NCBI GenBank assembly: GCA_050943575.1
Contig: JBMNPL010000002.1
Coordinates: forward strand, 1 to 64,000
DNA length: 64,000 nt
Direction: 5' to 3'
From: WRCA01 sp050943575
Lineage (GTDB): Bacteria > Pseudomonadota > Alphaproteobacteria > Rs-D84
Positions 42,489-50,503 of this stretch are shown one piece after another. How positions within the stretch are numbered: the first letter of the stretch is position 1; each line of letters begins with the position of its first letter. Made by a program: the position numbers and the translations under genes. The notes beneath the pieces are model-generated. The model had not been told where the DNA came from. It was given only the letters and a program-made list of their open reading frames with translations, and searched no databases.

Positions 42489-44261
42489 TCACTTTTTCTC
42501 TAAAAGTTCTTGAACAGCGGCTGCAAAATCTGGGGCTTTTTTTAGAAAACTGCCAGCAACCAGAAAATCTGCACCTGCGACCCAACATTTTTTCGCGGTT
42601 TCCGGATTTATTCCGCCGTCAACACTTATTTTAAACTTTAATCCATGCTTGCGTCTAGTATTATTTAAAGAAGCAATTTTTGATATTGATTCTTCTATAA
42701 AAACTTGCCCCGATTTTCCTGGAATAACAGACATTATCATAACCTCATCAATATTTCGTAATATCGGAGCAATAACTTCTAAATCAGTATTTGGATGTAA
42801 AGCAACACCCCCACGTTTACCCGCTGCACGTATTTTATTTAATGCACGTCTTACACCATTTGTACCAGATGAAACAATAATAGTATCTGCCCCACCCGCA
42901 ATAGCCTCGGTCGCCCAATTAACTGGATTTTCCGTCATTAAATGAACATGTAAATGTGATTTAGTCCGAGAACGAATAAAACGAAGTTCATCAATACCAC
43001 TGGCAATATTATCAACATAAAAGCCATCCATTATATCAACATGAATCATATCTATGCCCGCAGATTCAAACATAGTATAAGTATCTAAATTTCGCATATC
43101 CCAAACCAAAGTGCTGGGCATAATTGGAATAAATTTTTTCCGGCGCGAAAAAATCCTCCATCTTAAAGGCGCGGTTAAAAATCCAAAAAATTTATCCCAT
43201 TTTTTTCTACGTTCCAAGTATGCTTTAACCCGTGATGATTCAGAATTCCAAATAAATTCTGCAAATGAATTAACAATTCCAAATGCGCCCAAATTTTCAA
43301 CCGGTATATTAAATTCTTTTTCTAAAACATCATCCAGTCCCATAATTCCAGACCCGCCGCCGCTTATATAAATTTTAATCGGATTATACTTTTCAATTAC
43401 TGGAATAAGTATTTCTTGAACTTGACTTAAAATCTCAGAAAAAATACTTTCTGTAATTTCATTCAAATCAAATCTGGTTATATCATATTTTGCATCCGCC
43501 GGAGTAAACCTGTCCATATCTGTTTGTATTAAACTCATGCTGGAAACTTTTAACCTTTCTGCTTCGGATATCGGTAAATTAAAAGCCTGTGCAACTGATT
43601 TGGTTATATCAGCCCCGCCAATTGGTATTTTATTAATTAATATCGGACCACGTGCTGTCCATAAAGATACACTTGTAAATTCTGCACCAAAATCTATGAA
43701 TATTGAATTTTCTGATGCCAATCGTGCAGTTGACCCCAATAAAAACATAGGATCAAAAAAACCACCAGATCTAAGATGTGCCGAATGTAATACAGATTTT
43801 ATATAAGATAAATCTTGAGAATTATATGCTATCACATTAAATACAGAATGTAATGCCCTATCAGTATGTCCAAGTGGATTTGAAATGTTATGAAAACCAC
43901 CTAAATCATAACGTAAAGGAATTATATGAAGAACTGAGTTTTCACCTTGGAAAAAATCAAAAATTTGCTCTAAAATATCGTTTTGTGTAATTTTATGTTC
44001 TGCAGACCATATACTTTTTTTTGAAACAATTTTTGATTCAATCTGACCAAAATTCCCCGTAACAAATGCTTTATCAAATCTTGTGCCAATTTGTTCTTCA
44101 AGACTATCAACCGCTGTTTTTATAGCATATGCTAAATCACTAGATTCTGTATATGCACTTGCAGATGTTTTAATCCGTCCAAAACAAACCCTTGTGGCGA
44201 CAGCATGAACTCCGCTGGAGCCTATATCTAAACATAAAAAAGAACCCTCGGTTAAGTTCAT
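42489..44261 (-). CDS. ftsA: Fusion of cell-division protein FtsA and ribulose-phosphate 3-epimerase
   Basis: 590 aa in one frame without a stop or frameshift. Residues 1 to about 350 are FtsA, an actin-fold ATPase that tethers FtsZ to the membrane: LCLDIGSSGVHAV, IPLRYDLGGFHNISNPLGH, IFIDFGAEFTSVSLW, IYISGGGSGIMGLDDVL. A basic amphipathic stretch follows (about 351-376, WDKFFGFLTAPLRWRIFSRR), where FtsA has its membrane-targeting helix. Residues 378-590 are Rpe: PSTLVWD, HVDIMDG (His407, Asp409), HVHLM (His440), SVDGGINPET (Asp548), all metal and catalytic positions intact. Rpe interconverts ribulose-5-P and xylulose-5-P. It follows ftsQ by 11 bases. No ftsZ is next to it. Confidence 0.93.
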   Translation of the reverse strand: MNLTEGSFLCLDIGSSGVHAVATRVCFGRIKTSASAYTESSDLAYAIKTAVDSLEEQIGTRFDKAFVTGNFGQIESKIVSKKSIWSAEHKITQNDILEQIFDFFQGENSVLHIIPLRYDLGGFHNISNPLGHTDRALHSVFNVIAYNSQDLSYIKSVLHSAHLRSGGFFDPMFLLGSTARLASENSIFIDFGAEFTSVSLWTARGPILINKIPIGGADITKSVAQAFNLPISEAERLKVSSMSLIQTDMDRFTPADAKYDITRFDLNEITESIFSEILSQVQEILIPVIEKYNPIKIYISGGGSGIMGLDDVLEKEFNIPVENLGAFGIVNSFAEFIWNSESSRVKAYLERRKKWDKFFGFLTAPLRWRIFSRRKKFIPIMPSTLVWDMRNLDTYTMFESAGIDMIHVDIMDGFYVDNIASGIDELRFIRSRTKSHLHVHLMTENPVNWATEAIAGGADTIIVSSGTNGVRRALNKIRAAGKRGGVALHPNTDLEVIAPILRNIDEVMIMSVIPGKSGQVFIEESISKIASLNNTRRKHGLKFKISVDGGINPETAKKCWVAGADFLVAGSFLKKAPDFAAAVQELLEKK

Positions 44262-44272
44262 GTTTATTAAAT

Positions 44273-44956
44273 TTATAATTTTACCAATGGACGTGATAAA
44301 TCACGCATATCTAATAATTTTATTTGCCTATCTAAAATCATATTTTGCTTATTCATATTATCTATTTTTGTTATCGCTTGTTCAAAATTTTCTTCGGGCA
44401 GCATAATCTTCATACCGTTTAATAAAAAAATATCCCAACGTCTGTCTTCTATAAACTCCATTCTATCAATAGAATAAAAAAGATTAGGAGTGTGTTTTAC
44501 TATTTTTATCGTTTTTGATAAATCTTGTGGAACTTGCCCAGAAAAAACTAGTGTATTTTCCGGTCTTGTGGATGATGGTTTATTAATTGGTGCACCTGTA
44601 TCATCCAAAGGATAATAATTTTCACCATCAGTCCAACTAGCAACAATAACACGCATATCTGCACGAATTTTAATTTCGCCATTTGGTAAACGACGAACAG
44701 CAACATTTGCAATATCTGGATCTGATGCAACACGAGCTAAAACATCATTTAAATCAATATGTTTATCTGTATGATCTATTCCCAATCTTGTAATTAAATC
44801 TGATGCTTTACCATTATCAGAATAAACCGAAACTTTTTTTACATCTGATAATATACCACCAATCCCCATTGATACCATGCTAATACGCACTGCTATATAA
44901 ATCGCAAGCAAAATCGCAATGCAAAACATTAACCAAAATAAAAACTTATTCTTCAT
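44273..44956 (-). CDS. ftsQ: Cell-division protein FtsQ
   Basis: 227 aa: short cytoplasmic start, one membrane helix (about residues 5-27), a POTRA-like region with DLNDVLARVASDPDIANVAVRRLPNG (consensus 'I...hPWV..A.V.R.hP..L'), and a beta-rich remainder ending near VKL. FtsQ links FtsB/FtsL with the early divisome. Its place directly before ftsA supports the call. It lacks the long N-terminal extension of many alphaproteobacterial FtsQ. A TATAAT lies 9 nt before the ATG. Confidence 0.85.
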   Translation of the reverse strand: MKNKFLFWLMFCIAILLAIYIAVRISMVSMGIGGILSDVKKVSVYSDNGKASDLITRLGIDHTDKHIDLNDVLARVASDPDIANVAVRRLPNGEIKIRADMRVIVASWTDGENYYPLDDTGAPINKPSSTRPENTLVFSGQVPQDLSKTIKIVKHTPNLFYSIDRMEFIEDRRWDIFLLNGMKIMLPEENFEQAITKIDNMNKQNMILDRQIKLLDMRDLSRPLVKL

Positions 44957-44965
44957 AATATTTAG

Positions 44966-44971
44966 ATTATA
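44966..44971 (-). promoter_or_regulatory. -10 box upstream of ftsQ
   Basis: On the minus strand TATGATATAAT ends 9 nt before the ftsQ ATG (44956); no Shine-Dalgarno sequence is present between them. Same near-leaderless layout as at ftsL and nlpD. Inference. Confidence 0.45.
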
Positions 44972-45016
44972 TCATAAAAGTAAAAAAGAGAAAGAATGAA
45001 AAAAATTAAATGTTTT

Positions 45017-45406
45017 TTAACTTGCTCGTAATAAATAACCACGACGCATCATACATTTACGATATGCGCCAATTGAACGAGCGCTGGAATTTGGGGGAAC
45101 AGACATTAAAGCACGTTGTCCAATATCCGAATTTTCATTTGATTGAAAAGTTACCCACAAACCATCCCAATCGGGCATCAAACTAGATTGATTTGGGCTG
45201 ATTAATTTTGCCAATCTGGAACGTGGCATATGTGAAGGCTTTTTTATACCAAGACAACTTTTATGATCACGAACAAATTGTTCTGTTGTAACCATATCGT
45301 TTTCCCAATTTAAAATTGTCGCATCATCAATAGAACCACGATTAGCAGATGAACACCCTGTTAAAAACACAATTGATAAAATAATAAGAATAAAACTTTT
45401 CTTCAT
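45017..45406 (-). CDS. Small predicted lipoprotein, function unknown
   Basis: 129 aa from the ATG at 45406, the start that gives a clean lipoprotein signal (MKKSFILIILSIVFLTGC, lipid Cys18). A frame extension to 45463 is open but has no signal-like start. The mature part contains Cys residues in HKSCLGI and YRKCMMRRGY, plus a Trp-rich WDGLWVTF. The ending 'IGAYRKCMMRRGY' resembles the small 'C-M...GY' tail seen in many envelope lipoproteins. Not recognised otherwise. It is alone, 60 bases upstream of ftsQ. Confidence 0.65.
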   Translation of the reverse strand: MKKSFILIILSIVFLTGCSSANRGSIDDATILNWENDMVTTEQFVRDHKSCLGIKKPSHMPRSRLAKLISPNQSSLMPDWDGLWVTFQSNENSDIGQRALMSVPPNSSARSIGAYRKCMMRRGYLLRAS

Positions 45407-45492
45407 ATTTTTAATTATAACTGAAAAATTAATTTTTTTACAATATAAATTTCCTAAATACATTTAATTAATAATAAATCATCCTTTTACAC

Positions 45493-45522
45493 TTGCGAAA
45501 ACTGGCTTTTTAATTCTATAAT
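45493..45522 (+). promoter_or_regulatory. Promoter of the 45546-50503 plus-strand run
   Basis: TTGCGA (45493-45498) and TATAAT (45517-45522) with an 18-nt spacer. Downstream is a strong Shine-Dalgarno (AGGAAGGAG) ahead of the ATG at 45546, so this promoter has a normal leader. Confidence 0.6.
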
Positions 45523-45545
45523 GTAAGTACAGGAAGGAGCAAAAA

Positions 45546-45854
45546 ATGACCGCTGAAGAAAGATATATTCGTATAGCCGGTTTTTACGAGGCTTTAAAAA
45601 CATTGTCCGCTGCAATACGTACTCAAAAAGGTGGTATAGCAGCCGAAAATTATACAGGACGATTTTTTGAGGCAGATGTTCTGGAAATGCTAAATGCATA
45701 TGGTGAAAAATTAAAGCCTAGTGATGCTAAACTAAAAGCCCTGATAAAAAAATATCAATCCGAATTTCAAGGTGTTAAAGATTTAGTCACACCCAGTAAT
45801 AAACCTGTGCATGAAATGACTCTTGAAGAATTTCAACGTGTTATGAATATATAA
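45546..45854 (+). CDS. Hypothetical helical protein
   Basis: 102 aa, not recognised. It is soluble and mostly helical (ERYIRIAGFYEALKTLSAAI, LKALIKKYQSEFQGVKDL) with a C-terminal MTLEEFQRVMNI. A strong Shine-Dalgarno (AGGAAGGAG) and a good promoter indicate solid expression. It precedes the secretin-like lipoprotein gene by 10 bases, so the two may act together; no function can be inferred. Confidence 0.65.
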   Translation: MTAEERYIRIAGFYEALKTLSAAIRTQKGGIAAENYTGRFFEADVLEMLNAYGEKLKPSDAKLKALIKKYQSEFQGVKDLVTPSNKPVHEMTLEEFQRVMNI

Positions 45855-45864
45855 AGGACATAAA

Positions 45865-47181
45865 ATGAAAAAAATATATATACTCTTTGTGTTTTGTTCA
45901 TTGTTTTTTATTAGCGCATGCCAATTTAGACAAGACACAGAGCAATTTGATGAAATACAAGTTATTGAAAATATAGTAATAGATGAATATTCTGTCCCTA
46001 TTTTCCCACGCAAAGCCGCATTAACAACTGATACTGCACGTAGATTTGCTATAGATTTACCAAAACGTTGTAAAGTTGATTGGGATAATCATAATTTACT
46101 ATCTGTTTTACCATCAAATCCTGTAGAAATTGTGCGATTAAATAAAGGTGATGATTTACCTAATTTTGTAGTAGAAGATTTTTCTTTTAAGAAAAAAAGC
46201 GTCCCTGAGGTTTTAGAAAAATTACTAATTGGTACTAAAATCAAAATCGTTGCTAGCGAAAAATTACCCGATTTAATTAGCGGGGAAATAAAATCTGGAA
46301 CACTAGAAGATGCTGTTGAGCTTATTTGTAAACTAGGTAAAACCTATTATACGTATGACGATGATACAAAAGAAATTCGTATTTCTAGTCGTGGAAAATG
46401 GCTGATGAAAATGCCAAAGGATGAATATGTAATTATGGCTTTAATTGACGCAATGCATGGTTATAACTTGCGTAATTTAATGACCAACTGGAAAGATAAA
46501 ACTTTGGTGTTTGAAGGTAATTATCAAACAGAAAAAAAAGTTCGAGATATAATTGCTGATATTGGAAATAAAAAATTCTTGATTGCTTGGGATATGGATA
46601 TTTATCGTGTATATCCACGTACTGACAATCCAATTGTTTGGATGAATATGCTACCTGCGTTTGGTGAAAAAAATATCAGAATGTCAATCCCTGGGGTAGT
46701 CGGAAGATTGTTGGTTGTATCACCTGAAATAAATACAAAAACATTGCAATCGTTTTTAGCACAACAATCAAATGTAGTGTTAATTTCCCAAGGAACATTT
46801 GTAATACCAAATGGCTGGCAAAGTAGATTTGATATTGGACAATGTTCTCGTGAAGAAAGATTAGAAACAGATTTAATAATTGGTGCAACTGGTAAATATG
46901 GTAAATATGCAGATATGACTAAACTAGATGCAAAAATTGCATTACGTACAACAAATGGAGAATTGGCTAGTTTTAACGCACCAACAACTCTTGGGGATAA
47001 CTATGTTATTATTGGAATACCCACACATAGTTTTGTAACTGGACCTGAAACATTAATAAACCCATTTGCAGAATTGGTGATATTTATGAGCCCACGTATT
47101 ATTTCAATCGTAGAACCAGATAATGCAGATGACGCCACAGAACTTTCCGGTGATAAACTGCGTGAGTATTTAGATGAATAA
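45865..47181 (+). CDS. Secretin-like lipoprotein (PilN/GspD N-domain)
   Basis: 438 aa. Lipoprotein signal MKKIYILFVFCSLFFISAC with Cys19. Residues about 85-175 form a secretin N (STN-like) domain: VEDFSFKKKSVPEVLEKLL, KIKIVASEKLPDLISGEIKS, AVELICKLGKTYYTYDD, KEIRISSRGKW. The C-terminal part has beta-rich segments ending in AELVIFMSPRIISIVEP, like the last strand of the secretin barrel ('E-L-x-I-x-x-x-P-x-I'). Secretins form the outer-membrane gate of type II secretion and type IV pili; lipoprotein forms occur in R64-type pili (PilN). The gene is short for a secretin, and partner genes are not adjacent. Confidence 0.6.
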   Translation: MKKIYILFVFCSLFFISACQFRQDTEQFDEIQVIENIVIDEYSVPIFPRKAALTTDTARRFAIDLPKRCKVDWDNHNLLSVLPSNPVEIVRLNKGDDLPNFVVEDFSFKKKSVPEVLEKLLIGTKIKIVASEKLPDLISGEIKSGTLEDAVELICKLGKTYYTYDDDTKEIRISSRGKWLMKMPKDEYVIMALIDAMHGYNLRNLMTNWKDKTLVFEGNYQTEKKVRDIIADIGNKKFLIAWDMDIYRVYPRTDNPIVWMNMLPAFGEKNIRMSIPGVVGRLLVVSPEINTKTLQSFLAQQSNVVLISQGTFVIPNGWQSRFDIGQCSREERLETDLIIGATGKYGKYADMTKLDAKIALRTTNGELASFNAPTTLGDNYVIIGIPTHSFVTGPETLINPFAELVIFMSPRIISIVEPDNADDATELSGDKLREYLDE

Positions 47182-47192
47182 AAGGACAAATA

Positions 47193-47411
47193 ATGAAAGT
47201 GCTAAAATGGATAAAAATATGTATAAAAACTATAATTTCTCTTTTTATAGCAATCATTATTAGTAATCTTATAAGTGATGTGGTTTATAATTTGATACGA
47301 ATATCATCACTTGAACGATTAACTTTTATTATCGTATTTTTATTTACCGGGTACAAAACTCTCCCAGAAACTGTTAAAAATGCTGTAAAAAATGGTATAA
47401 AAAATTGGTAG
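47193..47411 (+). CDS. Small two-helix membrane protein
   Basis: 72 aa with two hydrophobic stretches (IIISLFIAIIISNLISDV and LTFIIVFLFTGYKTL) joined by a basic turn, and a C-terminal basic amphipathic end (KNAVKNGIKNW). A Shine-Dalgarno-like AAAGGAC precedes it. It lies between the secretin-like gene and lolC/E with gaps of 11 and 6 bases, so it is probably cotranscribed. Function not recognised. Confidence 0.6.
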   Translation: MKVLKWIKICIKTIISLFIAIIISNLISDVVYNLIRISSLERLTFIIVFLFTGYKTLPETVKNAVKNGIKNW

Positions 47412-47417
47412 GTTAAA

Positions 47418-48671
47418 ATGTTTAGTCGTTTGGAAAAGAAAATTGCATTTAGATATTTACGCGCACGCGGACGTGGATTCGGTAGTGTTATTTCATGGGT
47501 ATCATTACTGGGTATTGCACTGGGGGTTGCAACACTTATTGTTGTTATGTCTGTTATGGGTGGTTTTCATGATACCCTGCTTTCACGTATTGTTGGTATG
47601 AATGGACATGTTGTTGTTTATCACCAAGATGGTGCAATTAAAGATTTTGATTACTTAATTGAAAAAATAAAATCAAATAAAATTGTTATAGAAAATACTA
47701 ACAATATTATCCCTGTTCTAGAAGGACAAGCAATGGTATCTGCAAATGGTAAAAATTCTGGAACAATGGTTCGTGGTATTAGAATGAACGATTTAGAACG
47801 CAAATTTCAAAAAGGTACAAAAATTTATGGAACACCCCTTTCAAAAATTCAAAGTGGACAATTAATAATGGGTGCCCCATTGGCAAGAATGTTGCGCCTT
47901 ACTATAAATAATAATGCAACACTTATAAGTGCAAATGGTGGAACAGCAACAGCATTTGGAACTATGCCACGAATACAATCATATCCTGTCGCAACAACAT
48001 TTTTCGTAGGTATGTATGAATATGATTCTGGTTATATCTTTATGCCCTTGGAAACCGCGCAAAAGTTTTTAAATTCCCCTGATGGTGTTTCGCATATAGA
48101 TTTATTCTTAAAAAATTCAGAAAAAACAGATGTTGTTCGCAATGCTTTATCAGATAGTCTGCCAAATGGATTTGTAGTTCGTGATTGGCGTGATTTAAAT
48201 CGTAGTTTTGTCGGTGCATTACAAGTTGAATCAAATGTAATGTTTTTAATTTTATTATTAATAGTAATCGTTGCAGCATTTAATATTGTATCTAGCTTGG
48301 TTATGCTGGTTAAAGATAAATCACGAGATATTGCAGTATTGCGAACATTTGGTGTTTCACGAAATAGTATGATGAAAATATTTATTTTATGCGGTACAAG
48401 TATTGGAATTATTGGTGCTGTAATTGGAACAATTGTGGGTGTCTTGGTTGCAAAATATATTGAACCAATACGACAGTTTTTTCAATGGATAACTGGTCGT
48501 GATTTGTTCCCATCAGAACTATACTTTCTTTCTGAATTACCATCTAGAATAGAATTTTGGAATGTTTTTGGAATTGCTTTTATCGCAATCGCATTAGCAT
48601 TTTTGGCAACTCTTTACCCAGCATGGAAAGCAGCTAAAACAGATCCAGTAGAAGTTTTAAGGAATGAATAA
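47418..48671 (+). CDS. lolC: Lipoprotein-releasing ABC transporter permease (LolC/LolE)
   Basis: 417 aa. Layout: one N-terminal membrane helix, a large periplasmic domain (about residues 50-270), then three helices (FLILLLIVIVAAFNIVSSL and two more). ARRYLRARGRGF-type start reads AFRYLRARGRGFGSVISWVS, the family consensus. MLVKDKSRDIAVLRTFG is the cytoplasmic coupling motif. The transporter extracts lipoproteins from the inner membrane and hands them to LolA (encoded at 3783). In alphaproteobacteria one LolC/E-type protein often forms a homodimer; only one permease gene is here. It is followed directly by lolD. Confidence 0.93.
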   Translation: MFSRLEKKIAFRYLRARGRGFGSVISWVSLLGIALGVATLIVVMSVMGGFHDTLLSRIVGMNGHVVVYHQDGAIKDFDYLIEKIKSNKIVIENTNNIIPVLEGQAMVSANGKNSGTMVRGIRMNDLERKFQKGTKIYGTPLSKIQSGQLIMGAPLARMLRLTINNNATLISANGGTATAFGTMPRIQSYPVATTFFVGMYEYDSGYIFMPLETAQKFLNSPDGVSHIDLFLKNSEKTDVVRNALSDSLPNGFVVRDWRDLNRSFVGALQVESNVMFLILLLIVIVAAFNIVSSLVMLVKDKSRDIAVLRTFGVSRNSMMKIFILCGTSIGIIGAVIGTIVGVLVAKYIEPIRQFFQWITGRDLFPSELYFLSELPSRIEFWNVFGIAFIAIALAFLATLYPAWKAAKTDPVEVLRNE

Positions 48672-48672
48672 A

Positions 48673-49386
48673 ATGGCAGCACCAATATTAAAATCTTTAT
48701 CTTCTGTAAAAAAACGAGCAACTGTTATGTCAGTTGTTGGTATTAAAAAATCTTTTATGGAAGGTGGACAACCATTAAATATTTTACGTGGCGGAGGATT
48801 TGAATTAATGCGTGGTGAAATTGTCGCTCTGGTCGGTCCATCAGGATGTGGTAAATCTACCCTGATACAATGTGTTGGATTGCTGGATCAACCAAGTGGG
48901 GGGCAAATTACTATTACCGGTATTCCAGTTCATAAAATGAACGAAGATCAACGCACATTAATCCGCAGAACTAAACTCGGTTTCGTTTATCAACGTCATA
49001 ATTTATTGGAAGATTTTACAGCTCTTGAAAATGTGATGATGCCTATGCTGGCAAATAATATGAATGAAGATGATGCGCGTATTCGTGCAAAAAAATTACT
49101 AAAAGCTACAAATATTTTACACCGCGCAAATCATAGACCTGCAGAAATGTCCGGTGGCGAACAACAACGTACTGCTGTGGCACGTGCGCTTGCTAATAAA
49201 CCTGAGATTGTTCTGGCAGACGAACCAACAGGATCACTTGATCCAACACACGCATCAAATGTTTTTGACTTGCTATTATCTTTAGCAAAAAAAACACGTA
49301 TGTCTATGTTATTCGTAACACATGATATGAATCTAGCAAAACGTGCCGATAGAATAATTACTATAAAAAATGGAATTGTTGGATGA
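48673..49386 (+). CDS. lolD: Lipoprotein-releasing ABC transporter ATPase LolD
   Basis: 237 aa from the ATG at 48673, which lies 9 nt after AAGGA; the ATG at 48664 sits right on that sequence. Motifs: Walker A GPSGCGKST, Q-loop FVYQRHNLLEDFTALENVM, signature MSGGEQQRTAVARAL and Walker B EIVLADEPTGSLD, then FVTHD. It powers lipoprotein release with the adjacent permease. Its stop overlaps the next gene's ATG by 4 bases. Confidence 0.95.
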   Translation: MAAPILKSLSSVKKRATVMSVVGIKKSFMEGGQPLNILRGGGFELMRGEIVALVGPSGCGKSTLIQCVGLLDQPSGGQITITGIPVHKMNEDQRTLIRRTKLGFVYQRHNLLEDFTALENVMMPMLANNMNEDDARIRAKKLLKATNILHRANHRPAEMSGGEQQRTAVARALANKPEIVLADEPTGSLDPTHASNVFDLLLSLAKKTRMSMLFVTHDMNLAKRADRIITIKNGIVG

Positions 49387-50503
49387 AAATAAATTTAAAA
49401 TACCTATCTGAAACTTGGCGGAAATTTTCGCAATTCTCTAAACATCAAATTTCAACATCCATATTAAAAATTCAAGAGATTGAACAAGCGACTATTATGC
49501 CGCATCAACCAAATATTAAAATAGGAATCCCTCAAAAAGTTCGTGGTGTTCGTATTCGTAAATATGGGCAACAATCAGCAAATTATATTGATAAAGAAGT
49601 AATTCTTTTAGGGGCTGCAGATCCATTTTTTGGACACTTTTTAGCAGATGGGCTTTCTCGCGCTTGGCCTATTTTAGATAAAAAATTTATTAATTATACT
49701 TTCGTAGTAGTTCAAGGACGCGGGGGGGTGAATTAAAAAATTTTGCTAAACAACTTTATAAACTTGTAGGTATAAAGAAATTACTTTTTATAACAAAACC
49801 AACAAGGTTTAAAAAAATACTCATTCCTGATTTATCTTTTAATTATACGCGCGGTATAGCACATAAAAAATACACCGATACTTTTGCAAAAATCGCATCA
49901 ACAGTTCCAACAGATAAATCTTTACCGAATAAAATTTATCTATCGCGAACAAAACTTGGGTATAATGAAACATTTGGTGAAAAAACAATTGAAAATATTT
50001 TTGCAAAAAATGGATTTACTATTATTTATCCAGAACAATTATCCCTAGAAAAACAAATACAATTAATGAAAGCTGCACAAACAATTGCTGGAGTTAGCGG
50101 AACAGCACTACATTTATCTCTATTCGCACAAAATGGAATAAAATTAATTTGTATTCATAAAAGAAATTATATTTTAAAAATGCAGATTCTAATTGATAAA
50201 TTAAAAAATATAAATGGAACATATATTGATGCATTTTTAACTATTGGAAATTTGAAAAAATGTGATGGAAAATCTTCAGCCGCTTTAATCGGAATAAATA
50301 AAAATTTGCAGAATTTTTTTAATGATAATAATTTTATATATTCACTTGATAAAAATAATAATACAAAAGAATATAAACAATTTATACAATCATTTAATAA
50401 ACAACGAAGAATAATCCCAAAATGGTTAGGTGGAATTATACTTTCATTTGTTCCATCCCATAATTTACGACATTCTTTAAGAAAAAAATGGAGATTAAAA
50501 TAA
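49383..50503 (+). pseudogene. GT61 (DUF563-like) glycosyltransferase split at a G7 tract
   Basis: The frame starting at 49383 (MKINLKYLSETWRKF) contains LLGAADPFFGHFLADGLSRAW, the GT61 capsular polysaccharide pattern ('...H-F-x-D-x-L...W'), then stops at 49734-49736 just after a run of seven G (49722-49728). One more G, or two fewer, restores GGELKNFAKQLYKL and a long open frame to 50503. That part has KIYLSRTKLGYNETFGEK, GFTIIYPEQLSLEKQIQLMK and TIAGVSGTALHLSLFAQNG, the C-terminal half of the family. Together they make about 373 aa. A G7 run is striking in AT-rich DNA and suggests slippage control or an assembly error. It follows lolD with a 4-base overlap. Confidence 0.75.

Noticed and set aside
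42464..42501. Imperfect inverted repeat (AGAGAAAAAAGT ... ACTTTTTCTCT) at the end of the ftsA-rpe gene as a terminator
   Set aside because: The stem is AT-rich with a bulge and a long loop and overlaps the coding end; following T-run is weak. Not reported as a feature.
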